Source: Asterochloris sp. CNOR1
Lineage: Eukaryota > Chlorophyta > Trebouxiophyceae > Trebouxiales > Trebouxiaceae
NCBI GenBank assembly: GCA_963969365.1
Contig: OZ017747.1
Coordinates: forward strand, 1,240,001 to 1,304,000
Direction: 5' to 3'
Length of the DNA stretch: 64,000 nt
Under the pieces are notes generated by a model. It ran no database searches, had not been told where the DNA came from, and was given only the letters and a program-made list of their open reading frames with translations. Made by a program: the position numbers and the translations under genes. Positions 26,643 through 39,500 of the stretch are shown here, in pieces (the stretch's first letter is position 1; each line of letters opens with the position of its first letter).

Positions 26643-29367
26643 TCATCCCTGCTTGTTCCTTTTCAATTGATTCTTGTCCACAAGCTTGGTGGTGAAGTCC
26701 CCTGTCAGGTCCTTTTGGTCGGCTGTCAGGTACTGAGTCGGCTCCTGCTCCTCAGACTGTTTCACAATCTGAGTGATCTCAAACTCCTGGCATGCCTGCA
26801 TAGGGTCTGTGAGCTTGTAAGGTGCTACTTCCCAGGATGTGATGCAAGCTGTAGTGACTTCTTGTACCAAGTGCTTCCCAGACACCTTCCCTGCTCAGCA
26901 TGAGTTGGTGCCACCGCTGCCTAAGCACTGTGAGCATTTGGTATCAGCAAGCCTCCGCCAGCTGACATCATCACCCAGCAGACAATGAAGCTGCCATTTA
27001 TGATGCTATTTGGTGCTGCCACAGGATCCTGACTGGTCAGCACACAGCCTGCTGCATGTGCAAGAGCAACGCCTCAAGTCAGCAGCAGCAGCCTCTGCCT
27101 GCTGTCAGGCCCATGAAAAGGCACAGCTGTTGCCACATGCAAGCAGGTCCTCTGAAGCAGCCGCCCACCTCAGCAGCGGCCTTTTCAGCCTCCTCGCCCT
27201 CCTCATCGTTGCCAGTCAGGATGATGGCAGCTGTGGAGCTGGGCTCGTAGGTGAGGGTGTCATCATTGTCAAACATCTCCTCGAAAGTGTCACGTGTGGA
27301 CGTGATGACCTTGCACCCATGCTTCTGCTCCCACTCGCCGTACAGGTGCTTGAAGCACAGAGCTTCTTCGTTGCGTGCCTGCAGGCAGCCGAGTTACCTG
27401 GCTGGGTGCATGCTTAGGCTCTGGTGAGGCAGCAGCAGCTTGAATGCTGGCTCGGCTTTCACATGTGGGCTTTGAACAGGCTGTGTGTCTAACACATTAA
27501 CCTCGGAGACTAGCAGCCAGCCAAGACAAGGGCGGCTTTCAAGGCCCCAGGGACATCTGGTATGGGCTTGCCATCATGACCTAAGTTATGGCTGCTGAGC
27601 CGGCAAGGCCCTGCTTGACAGGGCAGCCTCTGGGACTGGCTGCATGTGGTCTCACCCTGTAGTACATGCGAACTTCAGAGCGCATGTTGAATAGGAGGCC
27701 GCCGGAATTAGGAGTTGCCTCGATGAGAGCCTTGGCAGTGGCAATGCCTTGCCCCTCGCAGAAGATGATGAGGGTGGGGTAGGCAAAGAAACTCTGGATG
27801 GGGCCTCGAAGATCCAGCCCTGAGCCCTACAGACACATGTGTGTTGACCACAGGCCAATAGCTCAACAGGCCACCAGCCATGTTGAAGAGCCAGAACAGC
27901 GTGACCCAAGGAACCTGAGAGAAAGCATGTTGCGCCCTTTGCAGCTGAGCTGACCTCCAGTCCCCCAGGACAGCCTTCAATGGTCAACTCTACGGCATGC
28001 TGCAACCTGGCAACCACCTTGGACGGTTGCTGGCAGACCAGCAGCTCAGTGCAGGCATGCAGGCGCGCCATGCACCCAGCAGGCCTCCAGAAGTTTTGGC
28101 AGGGCCCGTGCAAGCGTACAGGCCGCTGTGAGAGGCGAGACAGAGACAGGGGTCCAGCACTGGTGCAGTGCAGGCTGCCCACCTTGAAGGGCCCCACCTC
28201 CACGCTGTCCCCCTCTGTCAGGTTCCAGAGCTCATCGCCGTCGTCCTCAGTCACCAGCACTTGCAGGGGCCAGGTCACGCTGATATTTTCCACCACCTTT
28301 TTGATCTCGCCCGAGTGGATGTCGCCGCGCACCTTGAACAGAGCCTGCTTATTCAGCTCCATTGGGGGTGGCGGCACAGCCACTGCAGTGCAGCAGCAAT
28401 TTAGTCAGCAATCTGGGCCGCCTTCACCATACATGCTCGACCCTCCAGGAGAGGCAACAGGAGCACTGCAGTAAGCCACCCCATCCGAGGAGTGCCCCAC
28501 CAGCTGCAGTGCAGGTGGCGGGGCGGACCCGCACCAGCCCACCAGCCTCACACTGTAAGGATGCAGGCAGCCTGAGCAGGAGCAGCCTCTGTGCAGGTCT
28601 GCCCTAGAGACGCTAGAAGCAGATGACTTCAACATCTGGCACTTCTAGCCTCTCCCGGGCGGCCAGGCAATGAACAGCAATTGAGACAGCCAGGCGCAGC
28701 TGTGAAGCTCGACTCAAGGCGCAGCTGTGAAGCCACCAGGCCAAGCACTGTCTCCTATGCACAGAGCTTTCTGCAGCTCCAGAAGCAGAGCTGCTCAGAC
28801 TGGGCAGCCAGGGACAGCACCCATGGCACTCGGGGAGTTGCATGCCCACCAAAGAGATCCCGCTCTGGCCCGCTGTTGACCCGCAGCGTGGCGCGCTGGC
28901 CCACATGCTTGTAGGCATTGCGGATGGGCACCTTGTCTCGACTGATCTCTGCGTCCACAGTGATGAGCTTGCGGCCTGGCGCCGCATGTTCAGATGAGAC
29001 AAAGTTCCCGGGGTTCCAGTCTGGTGCATCATCTGAGCAGAACTTGGCTGCGTACCACTTCTCCCTGTCCTTGAACTGGATGAGGTCCTGCAGCATCGCC
29101 GGATTTGTGTCACGGGAGACCCAGTCCAACACACTATTTCATGGGGCAACCTCTGTGGACAAAGCATGCTACCAGGTGCGAAAGCCACCTGCACTGCCTG
29201 TTATGGCGCCCAAAACCAGCTGAGTCACGTCTAGCGCCATGCTCATGTTTTTCTGGCCAGGTGAGTCCACAAGCAGCTGGCTTGGTAGCAGCGCTTGATA
29301 GCAATCCACAAGCAGCTATCACCTCATTCTCATCAACAGAATACTCCTCAAAGGTTTGTGCTGCCAT
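26643..29367 (-). CDS. FAD/NAD(P)-binding oxidoreductase, pKIWI502-like
   Basis: Resembles the plant 'fruit protein pKIWI502' family, ferredoxin-NADP reductase-fold proteins of chloroplasts whose substrate is not settled. In transcript order: the first exon (ATG 29365-29367) encodes MAAQTFEEYSVDENE. An exon near 29.1-28.85 kb reads LITVDAEISRDKVPIRNAY and GQRATLRVNSGPERDLF (FAD-domain strands). An exon near 28.4-28.2 kb reads VAVPPPPMELNKQ and LTEGDSVEVGPFK. An exon near 27.83-27.66 kb reads PTLIIFCEGQGIATAKALIEA, the nucleotide-binding glycine loop (FATGSG in relatives). Exon 27.38-27.17 kb reads ARNEEALCFKHLYGEWE. A last exon to the stop at 26643 is rich in Glu/Lys. The joins around the FAD exon to the end keep phase; the first-to-second junction does not resolve cleanly, so a small exon may be missing. 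In-frame ATG 29436 could add a short transit-like sequence. Confidence 0.68.
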
Positions 29368-30041
29368 CACTGTGCCACTTAGGCCTGCAGAGGCAGAGTC
29401 AAGCTTGCTGCGTCTTGTGCATGTGCAGCAAAGCAATGTGAGGGCTGCTCGTGCATCAGGCTACCTGCACAGGTCCGTTGCTGCTCTCGCCGTCTCTTCA
29501 GACATCTTCTGGGAGCCAGGCTGGGAGGCAGCAAAGTCAGGCTGCCTAGGTCAGGAATCCTTCCGGGATGCTGCCCATGCATCTGCTGAGACATGCGCAT
29601 GACGATCCAGGCCGCAACAGCTGCGGATGATAACGGTTTAAGCCGTATCTCCCGAGAATGGAAGTGACGTCACTTGCTTTCTCTTCTTCTAGAGACCTCA
29701 TTATGAGCTGTTGAGGACTGTGACAGCAGCAGAACAATCGAATGATGTGGGCAAGCAGGACCGGCATCCAGAGACGGCAGGCAGAGGGCTGCAGTCGAAG
29801 CGAGTTTTGCTGAGGGCTTTGAAAGAGCTGTCCTGATCGGTATACACACATGGCATGTGTACTGCAATGGGCGTTGGCTGAGAGCTCAATCACTGCATGA
29901 ACTAAACCTGTCAAGAAATGGCACACCAGCTCAAGACTGCTGCAAAGGTGGCGCACGCGCTCCAGGAGGTCCTTGGGACACAGCTGGAGGAGACCGCAGG
30001 GGCTGAGAGTGTGGCTGCTAGGTGGTCATCTAGCTCAGGAA

Positions 30042-30127
30042 AAGTCGACTGGCTCGTCATAGTAGAAGGTGCCCCCATTGCCACTGTCAACGAGGGGCAC
30101 CTTCTGCTATGACGAGCCAGTCGACTT
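30042..30127. repeat. 34-bp near-perfect inverted repeat (hairpin), 18-nt loop
   Basis: Arm 1 is 30042-30075 (aagtcgactggctcgtcata then gtagaaggtgcccc) and arm 2 is 30094-30127. They are reverse complements at 33 of 34 positions. The single exception, t at 30063 against g at 30106, becomes a G-U pair in RNA read from the plus strand. The loop is 30076-30093. The result is an uninterrupted stem long enough to be a miRNA-like or siRNA-producing foldback. No flanking direct repeat was found. Confidence 0.92.
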
Positions 30128-30364
30128 GAATACCTGCAGTGGGTCAGGAAGCAATCAGACTTCGCATGGACAAGCAACATCAAGATGCACACAATCCTGC
30201 CACACACACCACATGATGACGTATCAGTGCACTGGCTGTTATATGACAATGGTGCAGAACTATATCAGCAGCTCTCCCACCAAGCTAATGCCTTGTCTTG
30301 GAAGAAGGGTTGTTCCATACTTGGCCCCATGAGTTGCTCTGTTCCATGCATTGCTCAGTTATGA
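30113..30364 (+). other. Orphan 83-codon open frame beside the hairpin
   Basis: A stop-to-stop open frame (TGA at 30110-30112, TGA at 30362-30364) without a start codon near its beginning. The composition is protein-like, for example YLQWVRKQSDFAWTSNIK, then DDVSVHWLLYDNGAELYQQ. It begins inside arm 2 of the hairpin. It could be an exon of an unannotated gene or a relic of a mobile element. I do not recognise it. Confidence 0.3.
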
Positions 30365-30589
30365 AATGGCACACAGCGTGGACTGATCCCAGCATGGAGT
30401 TTGGCATATCAGTGGCTCAATTGGGTGCACGCTGAATCAAAGGAAGCATGATGTTGCTCGTGTTGCCTGGCGCGCTCCAAGGACTAACAGGTGTTGGCAA
30501 TGTTGATTGGTAAGATGATGTGTCTGACCAGATACATAATGCAGCAAACAAACACACTTGCTTCATTCTGAAACCAGTTAAGCAGTAAT

Positions 30590-33500
30590 TCATTCATGTT
30601 CAGTCCTCTGTGAATGCTGCTGCACAGCTGCAAGCATGGTTTCAATTGCACATGTCATGTACATTTGCATGGTACTCAACTGCTGGGTACTCAGCTGCAG
30701 CTGGGCAATGATTGCATTTGCTGAATGATTGGCCTGTCTTAAAAACTCCTGGTGTGCCAGCCGCCCTTTGGCAAGCCTGGCCTGGATCTCCGTGCCTGAG
30801 GTGGCTGGTGGGGTTGGGTCTACTCTTCCTATGTCGATATGCTCATGCATTGGTGTCTGGCTGTCCTGGGGTTCTTGACTAAGCTCAACTTGCGCGTCAG
30901 GTGTGGAACTGCATCAGTGAAAAGTGCGGATTGTGTTCATACATTCCCTAACAGCATCAATTCTCGTCGCCACCACCACATCAAGTCAACTGCTCGACTC
31001 ACCTCACAGACAGTGCATCTGCGCAAGCAGAGCTTCCCGCCCAGCTCAAGTGCTGCAGCTCTAAAAAGCTGGTACTGGGTTCAGGGCTCAGGACGGAGTA
31101 CCTCTGGCGCAGAGGTATCTCCTCTGAGCTCCTGAGCAGCTCTGGCAGCAGCCCACTTGGGCTGCTCGGTATTGTGAAGCTGTTGAGGCTATCTGCGCTA
31201 GCAGCATCAGCCGGTGGCAGCTGCTGGACCTGATCATTTGTGGGCTCTGGCTGGGGGTCCTGTGGTTCTGGTGGGCTGATAGGCTTGGGCACGGCAGCCA
31301 TGTGGTCCCGGGCACGCAGCTGCCGCACCCTGGCAAAGATGCTGCGAGAGGCCAGAGGCAGCATGCCTGGCTCCTGCTGGGCCATCACATCAGCAGCAGG
31401 CAACGCAGCGCTGCTCAGCTGCGCCTCAGAGTTCTGCTCAGCAGCCATGGTACCTTGTCTGCCGCTGCTGGCTGCATTGCTGCTGTCTGCTGGCAGGTGA
31501 GGCAGCAAAGCAGCAGCTGAGCCAAGTGATGGGGCGGGCGACACACGGCCATTCGTTGCAGGGGCCACAGCGCCGCATCGCAGCAGCTTCACGCGAGCAA
31601 CGATGCTCTGTCCCAGCCCAGCAGGGCCGGGGGAGCCCGCTGCTGTGCCTGCTTCACTGGGCCGGCGCTGCATGGCATGCAGGTCGCCCTGCTCCAGGCT
31701 GTGCCTCCCTGTCAGCGTGCGCAGCAGCTGGCCTAGCCCACCATAAGCCGCTTGCACAGCAGCCCCCAGCAGCAGGTGGCTGCTTGGAGCAGTGTCAGAA
31801 GAGCCCTCCTGGCAGGGGGCCTCTGACTGACCCTCCATGCTGTCTGGCAAAGGCTGCTCGACTGTGGCGTGACTGCTGTGCAGCATCTCATCCCAGCTGC
31901 CAGGATGCCCCACCTCTGCCTCAGCAGGCAGGGTGCCTGGCAGCAGAGCCTCCACATGTCGGCTGCTGACACCCTGCGCAGTGTCGCCAGTGCGTGTCAA
32001 TTCAGCAGCTTGCGGCCCGTCTGCAGTGTGACTGGTGCCAGCTGGCATGGTGGTCAGCTGGCTGGTCTGCCGCTGGGGAGGGGGCCGATCCTGCAGCATG
32101 CTGGCCACGCCTGCCGACAGGCTGGCGATGTTGGTGCGGGCTGCGCGGGTGCGGGACTGTCTGGCCCTCTCTGCAAGCGTCCCTGGCCTGCCTGACTTAG
32201 TAGGCCGCTGCCGCTTTGCCTGCCCTGCAGGCCCCTCAGGAGCTGCTGCAGCAGCATGCTGGGGCTCAGCCCATGCTGGGTCACGACCATGGGGCTGACT
32301 GCGCAGTCTGGCCACAGCCGCTGCAGATGCCACTGGCCCCATTGACGCCACAGGGTCAGGCCAGGTGTGGCTGACACCCTCAGGGGCCTGGCTGCTGGCC
32401 CTGCAGAACACATGGAAATGCGGTGGTCCCATCAGAGGCAGGGACGAGAGAATGGATAGTTGCCAGGCATGACGAGGATGCCGTGCAGGCTTGTGAGCTT
32501 AGCAGCAGGCTTGGACGATGGTCTGACCAGGCATGAGGTGCACAGCGCGCACTGTTAGGAGACAAGCTGGCCTGCAGGGGAAACTCATGCTGAGGCACCC
32601 TTGGACAGCACCTTCGGGTTCACCTGCAGGGTTGCTCCCGCTGGGCAGAGATGGCAGAGCCCAGCGCAGCCTGCAGGGTCTGCTGATGCGGGCAAGGCCC
32701 TCCTCGCGGTGAGGTGGGGTGCATCCCCAGCCGCGGCGTGGTCTGCGGCACCAGCTCTGCCGAGGCCAGGCGCAGGCGAGGCCGCTGGCTGGAGCGCGGC
32801 AGGGAGCCGATGCCGATCATTGAGGCTGAGCGAGGGGAGGGCTCCAGGCCAGGGGCCTGCAGGCCCTCAGCTGCTGCCGGCATGATGGCCTGTCGTCGCC
32901 GGCGCATCACGTAGTTGGGGCCAACAGCCTCGTCGACGTACCTGTGCTCTGCAGCCGCGCAAATGTCAGCCTCTTCCTGGCCCGGGTTCGGCTCAGGCCA
33001 GGCAGCGCGGTGGAGCGAGGCGTGGAGGGGAGACCTGGGCGTCTGGTGCAGTGAGCGGATGCCAACGCTGGCGTGGGCACGTGGGCTGGAGGGCGACCTG
33101 GAATGAGCTGCCTCCCTGCTTGACTTGCGTGGGGTGGACAGGTTGATGGACCTGCACACACATCGCGTCCATGACAGAGTAAGCAAGTGAGCAGGCTCTG
33201 AATGCTGAGTGTCAGTGTAGGGCTGCAGCTCATTCCAGGTGCTGCAGGGTGTGGGAGGGTGCCATGTGCTTGTTGCAGAACTGTGAGCGCAGGGGTAACG
33301 GCACCCTTGCTCACCTAATGCCCACTGCCCTCATCTCGCGAGCACTGCTGCCAGGCAGCTGCTCAGGAGGCTCCTCACTGCTGCTGGTGCCCGCACTGCT
33401 GCTGCTCCGCCTAGGGCTTGAAGTGCTGCTGGTAGTATCACCAGGCCTCAGCACCACAACTTCATCTGAACCAGGCTGAGGCAGGCTTGCGTTGAGTGCG

Positions 33501-36500
33501 AGCAGAGGCACCAGCCGCTCCGGCTTGATTTGCTCCAGCCTGCAGAGGGAGTCTCGTCAATGTAAAACGCTGGCAGAAGTGTCAACTTTATGTGTGACTG
33601 CGCTGAAAGCAGTGAGCTGCATGTTGCCCATGGACTCCACCTCGGGGGCTCAGGAGCAGGCGTCTGCGGCTTCAGAAGGGCCTCAGTTCTGGCCACTGTG
33701 CTGAGAACATCGGCAGCATGCCGTGCTGTCTCAGCCTGCAGCGAGTTTGCGATGCCAGCCTGGGCTCGCAGAGCCAGTTTAGACAGAGCATGCCTCCTGT
33801 GCCTGTTGCCAATGTTCTCGATGAGCCCAACCTGCAGCCCCAGACTCGCTCAGGATCACTGCGCCTGGCTGCAAAGCCTCAGGGCGGTATGCAGAGCCAG
33901 CAGTGACGCCATCAGCCAGTGACGTGTACCTGCTTCTGCTGCAGCTGCATCAGTAGCCAAGCCTGGTGCAAGCCATGGGCTGCAGCCCTCTTGAGCTCCT
34001 CCAAGTGCTTGTCATCGCAGTCCAGCATGCAGAGTTGATGGAGCTGCTTGCGCAGGCACAGCTGTTGAGCCAGATCCCACTGAGCGCAGCATGGGATCCT
34101 GTACGAGCAGCACTGCTCCTGTCAGCTTGCATTGTGAGGCAAAGCAACAGGTTGCTGCACCTGACACTGGCCCATCTCACCTGCGACTGTCATTGTCAGC
34201 CTGAAAGGAACTGCAATGTGCTTCAGAGATGAGCAGCTGCACTGCATGCTCCACATCAGGCTCTGCTGCTTTGATTGGAAGCCTGGCGACTGCTGCAGCT
34301 GAGCTCTCCCCCATGCGACCCTGCTGCAGGCATTTGGTCATGAACCGCACGGCCGTTCTGCCTGTCCCTGCCCTGCCAGGAAAGGCTGCCACCATTGCCT
34401 GGAGGCAGCTGTCTGCTGGGGATCCAATGCCTTGAGTTGATGTGCTGTCGCCTGTTGGATGACTCCTGCAGATGACATGGGAGTTTGTGGAGGGTGCATG
34501 CTGGCTGCAGGTGGTGTGCAGCTTGATCTGCGGCTGCTGTGGACATGCTGCCACCAGTCTCCATCATGGCAGACACAATGGCAGCCACATGAGCAGCACT
34601 GGTGCCTGATGATGTAACTCAGACTACAGCAATGGGTCCAGTACCAGCACAGGCTACTGCAGTTCACCTGACCACTTGCAGCAGGCCATGCCAGGCTTCT
34701 GCTTCTGACTGCCACACACTCTGCCAGAAGCCCAGCAGCCTCAGCCGCAGCCTCAGCAACAGCAGCCACTGGGAGTGGTAGTCATAAAGGGTGAGGCCCA
34801 GTATTATGCCAAACACACAGGTTTTCAGAAGCAGTGGCACCACTGACAGTAAAAACGTCTGCAGGCAGACATGAGGAGCTCAGCAGAAGCTCTGCACATA
34901 AGGCAACAGGATCAATGCCACACAGAGCCTGCAGAGCTGCCGAGTGCTGCCCACCAGGAGATTTGATGCTTACCTGCTGACTATGCTGCAACCTTCTTTC
35001 ATCAACATGAAACACTGGATCTGGTTGAGTTGCATGCTGATTGAAAAGCATTGAGCGTGTGGTAAGCTGAAGCAAGGTCTGAAAAGCACCTGCATGGTAC
35101 AAGGCGGGCTTTGTCATCTGGCAAGTGATGGTTTGGGCATGCTAACGATGAGGAAGGAGGCCATGGGGGAGCACAGCCCATCTGGATTCCAATGGCTCCA
35201 GCAATCATGCACACTGATGGTCCGGGCAATTTGATAGGTTGCCATGCCAGCTCATCTGACCTCCTAGGGTGCTGATGTTGCCTCTGTCTGGACCAAGTGC
35301 CAAGAACAGCAGGCAGGACAGCATCAGCAGAGCAACAGCTGTCACGATGGCCAGGTGGAGCAGGTCTGCCCAGCCCCTGGCCAGGGTCTGAGACACAGTC
35401 TGCAGGCAGGTACTGCAGCACAGGCAGCACAAGGTCATGTGCAAGGTCATGTGCAATGCAAGTAACTGAGTTCAACTGCGGAGCGAAGCGCGAGGAGGCA
35501 CTCACCACAGCCTCAGCAGACAGGAGAACAGCAGAATGAGTACCATGCACTGCAGGGCAGCTGCTGCCACCATCAGATTGCTGAGGACTTCGACGCAGGA
35601 AACAAAGGCCAGGTACATGTGGAGTCCTGCAGTCCGGCAAGGGACTGTGTCATGCAGTCTGTGATGGACAAGTTGGGCCTCAAACATCTGCAAATACGTT
35701 GAGATGCATCAGGCAGGCATGAGTCCTGACATGCAGTCTGCAGGTCAAGGCCGACTGCTCTGGGGACTCAGACAAGGCTGCCTGTGGTACAGGCTGAGCC
35801 AGGGCACGTACCTGAAGGGTTAGCTGGCAATGGCCACCTCCAGGGGCCACCCGGCTCAGCAGACAACGCTTTTGCATAATCAAGAGAGCCTGGCGCAGCA
35901 GCCGGACCCGCTTGACTGGATGCTGCTGCTCCTGCCGCCATGGCTGCTGTCAGGTTTGAGCGCAGCAACAGGAAATAGCGCGCTGGCGTGGACGCCTGTG
36001 CATCATAAGCGCTGTAGTCCGCTTGCGGGTGCAGCTGCGAGCTGATGAGTCCAACATACACAGCAGACAGGATCCAGCCTGCAGAGGCACTCAAGTGTTG
36101 CACAGCAGAGCAGGACAAACGGATACCCTGCACAAGCTGTGCCATATGACAGCAGAGCCACCTCCCACCTGCACCCATCGCCAACCCAGCTGCCCACTCC
36201 AGCACTAGCCTGGGATTCTTGTGGCATCGACTCCTCTGCCAGCTGGCTTCTGCCAGGGCATGGCGCATTGTGCAGCCCAGATACATCAAGAAGCCCAGAG
36301 TCAGTAGGGCCTTGACAACATCAACCAGGATGTACGGCCACCTGCGCATGACACAGGTCACTCATGGCAGGAAGCACATTATGATGCACATAGCAAAGCG
36401 TGCAGCAGACCAGGGTAGCGAAAGGACCAGCAATGCACTGCACACAGATGATGAGGGGTGCCAAGCATGATGCATATCACCGGGTCAACTTTTCAGCACC

Positions 36501-39500
36501 TGCATCTGTGAGCTAGATGCTGCCACACATAACACAAGGCAAGTCAGCCCACACCTAGCCCTCGACCCTGCGGGCAGAGTGGAGTACGCTCTGGGGCTGT
36601 GCACTGATCCACTGGGGTTCCACTGGAACCTGGCAGCTGCCACGCCTAGCAGCTGTGTGGAGGGGCTGTAGCTGATGAGCTTGACGTCCAGGGTGTGAGT
36701 CTCTCCATCCAGGTAGTCACCATCCTGTGGGGCACACAAGTCATGTTTCACTTCAGAAGGAGCACCGTTGCGTATAAAACAGTGACCCACTGCAGCAAGG
36801 CACAGACAGAGCCCCTTTACGCAAGCAGGAGGCATGGCAGCCGGTGGCGCACCCGAATGAACTGCAAGACTTGGCGAGAGCGCTTCTGGGAGACCTGACT
36901 ACTGACAAGCAGCGGAAAAGGCTGCTCAGCTTTGTGGTAGTTGAAGGGAAAGAAGCCATAGGGCGTCTGCATGTAGTCCACCTGAGTGGAGCCCTGCAGC
37001 GGGAGCCGGTTGTTACAGGCATGCTGTGTGCTGCGAATGTGCCTCTCATTGCCAGGTGGCAGCCTGGGCTACAGTTTATGTGCTCGCACCTGCAGCTGTG
37101 CTGCAGGTGGGACTACACCTGCGTTGTGTTGTAGTAGGCGGCCTCTTGGTCCACTTCGTCCAGCTGCCACAACGCTGACGACGTGTCAAAGACCGGGTCA
37201 TAGCCAAAGAAGTCATGGGAAGAGCTGAGGGTGGTGCGCCCTGCAATGCAGCGTGGTGGCGTGCGACAGCTTTGCTTGGACAGAGCCTTGGGGACACAGC
37301 TGAAAGGGGATCAATCGAGGCAAGTGCTTGCAGGGCTTTCTCAGCGGCCTCGTGCAGCCTCTGGATTGCCAGCCCGTCCTTGCTGAGGTCAATGCCCCAC
37401 AGACAGGCAGAGGGGTCTTGCCGGAATGAGCCAAAGGCTGGTGGGGCCGCTCACCCAGGTGCCGGGGCTGAGTGCAGAGGTTGTTGGCCTGTGCAAAGAG
37501 GGTCCTGCAGCGCTGGAGGTGCCGCTCCTGCAAGCCAACCCTTACATTGTCAAGCCTGGGAATATTGCATTTTGCAGGGCACTGGCATGCCCGAGCCTTT
37601 GCACAATTGACACATGTTGTGCTGCCCCAGACAAGGCTTGCGGCATGCATGCAGCAGCAAGCCTGGAAGGTCACACACACCTGGGTGAGCAGCAGGCCAC
37701 CAGCTGCCCTGTTGCTCCACTTAGTCCCAACAAATCTCAGGCGGTGGGAGTCTCGGAATGGCACTATGTAAGTGGCCTGCTTCTGGACCTCATACCCATC
37801 CAGCAGGCTGTCCTGCACCGAGCTGGCACGCAGCTGGCGGCGCTGGACTGTGCCTGAGGCTGCAGGGCTGTTGACCTGCACCAGCAGCAGCATGTGTCAC
37901 AGTGATGCAAAGCAAAGTACTGATGCCGCAGCATAGCGTCCAGTGAAGAGGCCACCTCACCGTGAAGCTGTACTTGGGATTGATATCAGCCCGGCTACAA
38001 CTGAAGCCAACGGCTGCGGCCTCTGCTTGCAGCTTGGCTTGCTCCTGTGCAATGGCACTATGATCTGAGGCCAGCACACTGCGTATTGCTTGCTGTGCCG
38101 ACTGCAGGAGCAAGAACACCTCAAGTCTGTGCTTCGATGGAGCATCAAGTGCTTGATACCACACAGAGTGCTCATACCAGCCAGCTGCCAGTCAGTGCAG
38201 CTCAAGACCAAAGGCTCACCGGTACAGTGATGAAGGCATAGGGTGGCTGCTGAGAGCCACGCAGCGCTTGTGCTGCATCACTCACATAGCTGTCGCGCCC
38301 CTCTGCCTGAGTGACATAAGCCAGCAACAGGAGCAGCAGCTGCTGGCGGTAGGTGTGCACTGACAACGATGCTGAGACTGACATGTCAGGAATTGAGAAG
38401 GCATGGGGTGCCTGCAGCTGGTCCAGGAGGCCCTGCACTGCTGCAGCCTGTGCTAGGGGAATGTCCACTGGTGGAGATGTGATCAGCTCGGCAGGTGGGA
38501 AGCCCAGCTGCAGCACTTGCAGGAGGGGCAGCGGGTTGATGGGCTGGCCAGCTGCCTGCGGGTGCAGACAGGACCACCTCAAAGCCCGTGCAGACGGTTG
38601 AGGTGCCCGCGGCAGTGGTGGAGGCCAGCAAAAGCTCAAGGGGTGGGACACAGGCAGCACAAGTCTGCCTATGCTGTTTGCTGGAGGTTAAACACTTGGA
38701 GGCTGAGGCTCTGCTGCAGATGTGAGCAGGCTGTGGCCTCACCTGGAGCAGGTGGCTGTTGAGCGCCACTTGCAGCCCCAGAGCAGCAGTGACTGTGGAG
38801 TTGAGGAGGGCAGGATTGGCAGTGCTGCACTGAGCCTGCATGAAGCTTGGTGGGTTGCCGTTGTAAAAATCGTTGGCAATGTTTGTGGCATTGCAGGTGG
38901 ACACGCCCTGGAAGGCTGTCACCAGAAGCGACAGCTTGAGCATGAGGGCGTAGACCAGGCTGTCATAGTTGTTGGAGCTGCTTTGCAGCAGGTGCCTGGA
39001 CTGCAGGCCCAGCTGGGACTGGCTGCCCAGCAATTCAAGCTGGCTGGCTGGCTGTGCCATGGCGTGGCTGACTGGCTTGGCAGGGCCTGTCTGTGTGGAG
39101 GCAGGCCTGCCAGCAGCAGCGCCAGTGGTCTGCTGCCCAAGCAGCCGCCTCTGTGTGCTGCCTGAAAGGCGGGTTGCATATGCTGTGGATGTCACAGTCA
39201 CGTTCACGCCCACCGACAGCCCAAAAGGCTCTGCTGCTGCAGGGTAGCTGCCGTTCACATATCGCGTGAAATTCTGTAGCAAGCTGATATTGGCAACTGC
39301 AACCTCCTCAGCACTGACTCCCAGGTAGGCAAAAGCATCCACCGCCCCGAACCTCTGGGCTGCCGCTGAGCTGTTGGCGCTGATCTGTGCAAGGTATGTG
39401 CCCAGAGCAGCTGCCATGGCAGTGCGGAAGGCCACATTGGCATCACTGCCAGGCTGCAGAAGTGCAGCGGCCTGCTGCAGAGCAGGGTCCATGCTTGGGG

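Larger units (their letters stand above)
29368..30589. other. Gap between the oxidoreductase and the giant gene, with hairpin and orphan frame
   Basis: About 1.2 kb lies upstream of the oxidoreductase start and downstream of the giant gene's stop. It holds a 34-bp inverted repeat, an orphan open frame (30113-30364) and a short ATG frame (29918-30112) that runs into the hairpin. Its base composition is less GC-rich than the neighbouring exons. It may be a remnant of a mobile or retroposed sequence, but I recognise no transposase, reverse transcriptase or terminal repeats. Confidence 0.45.
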
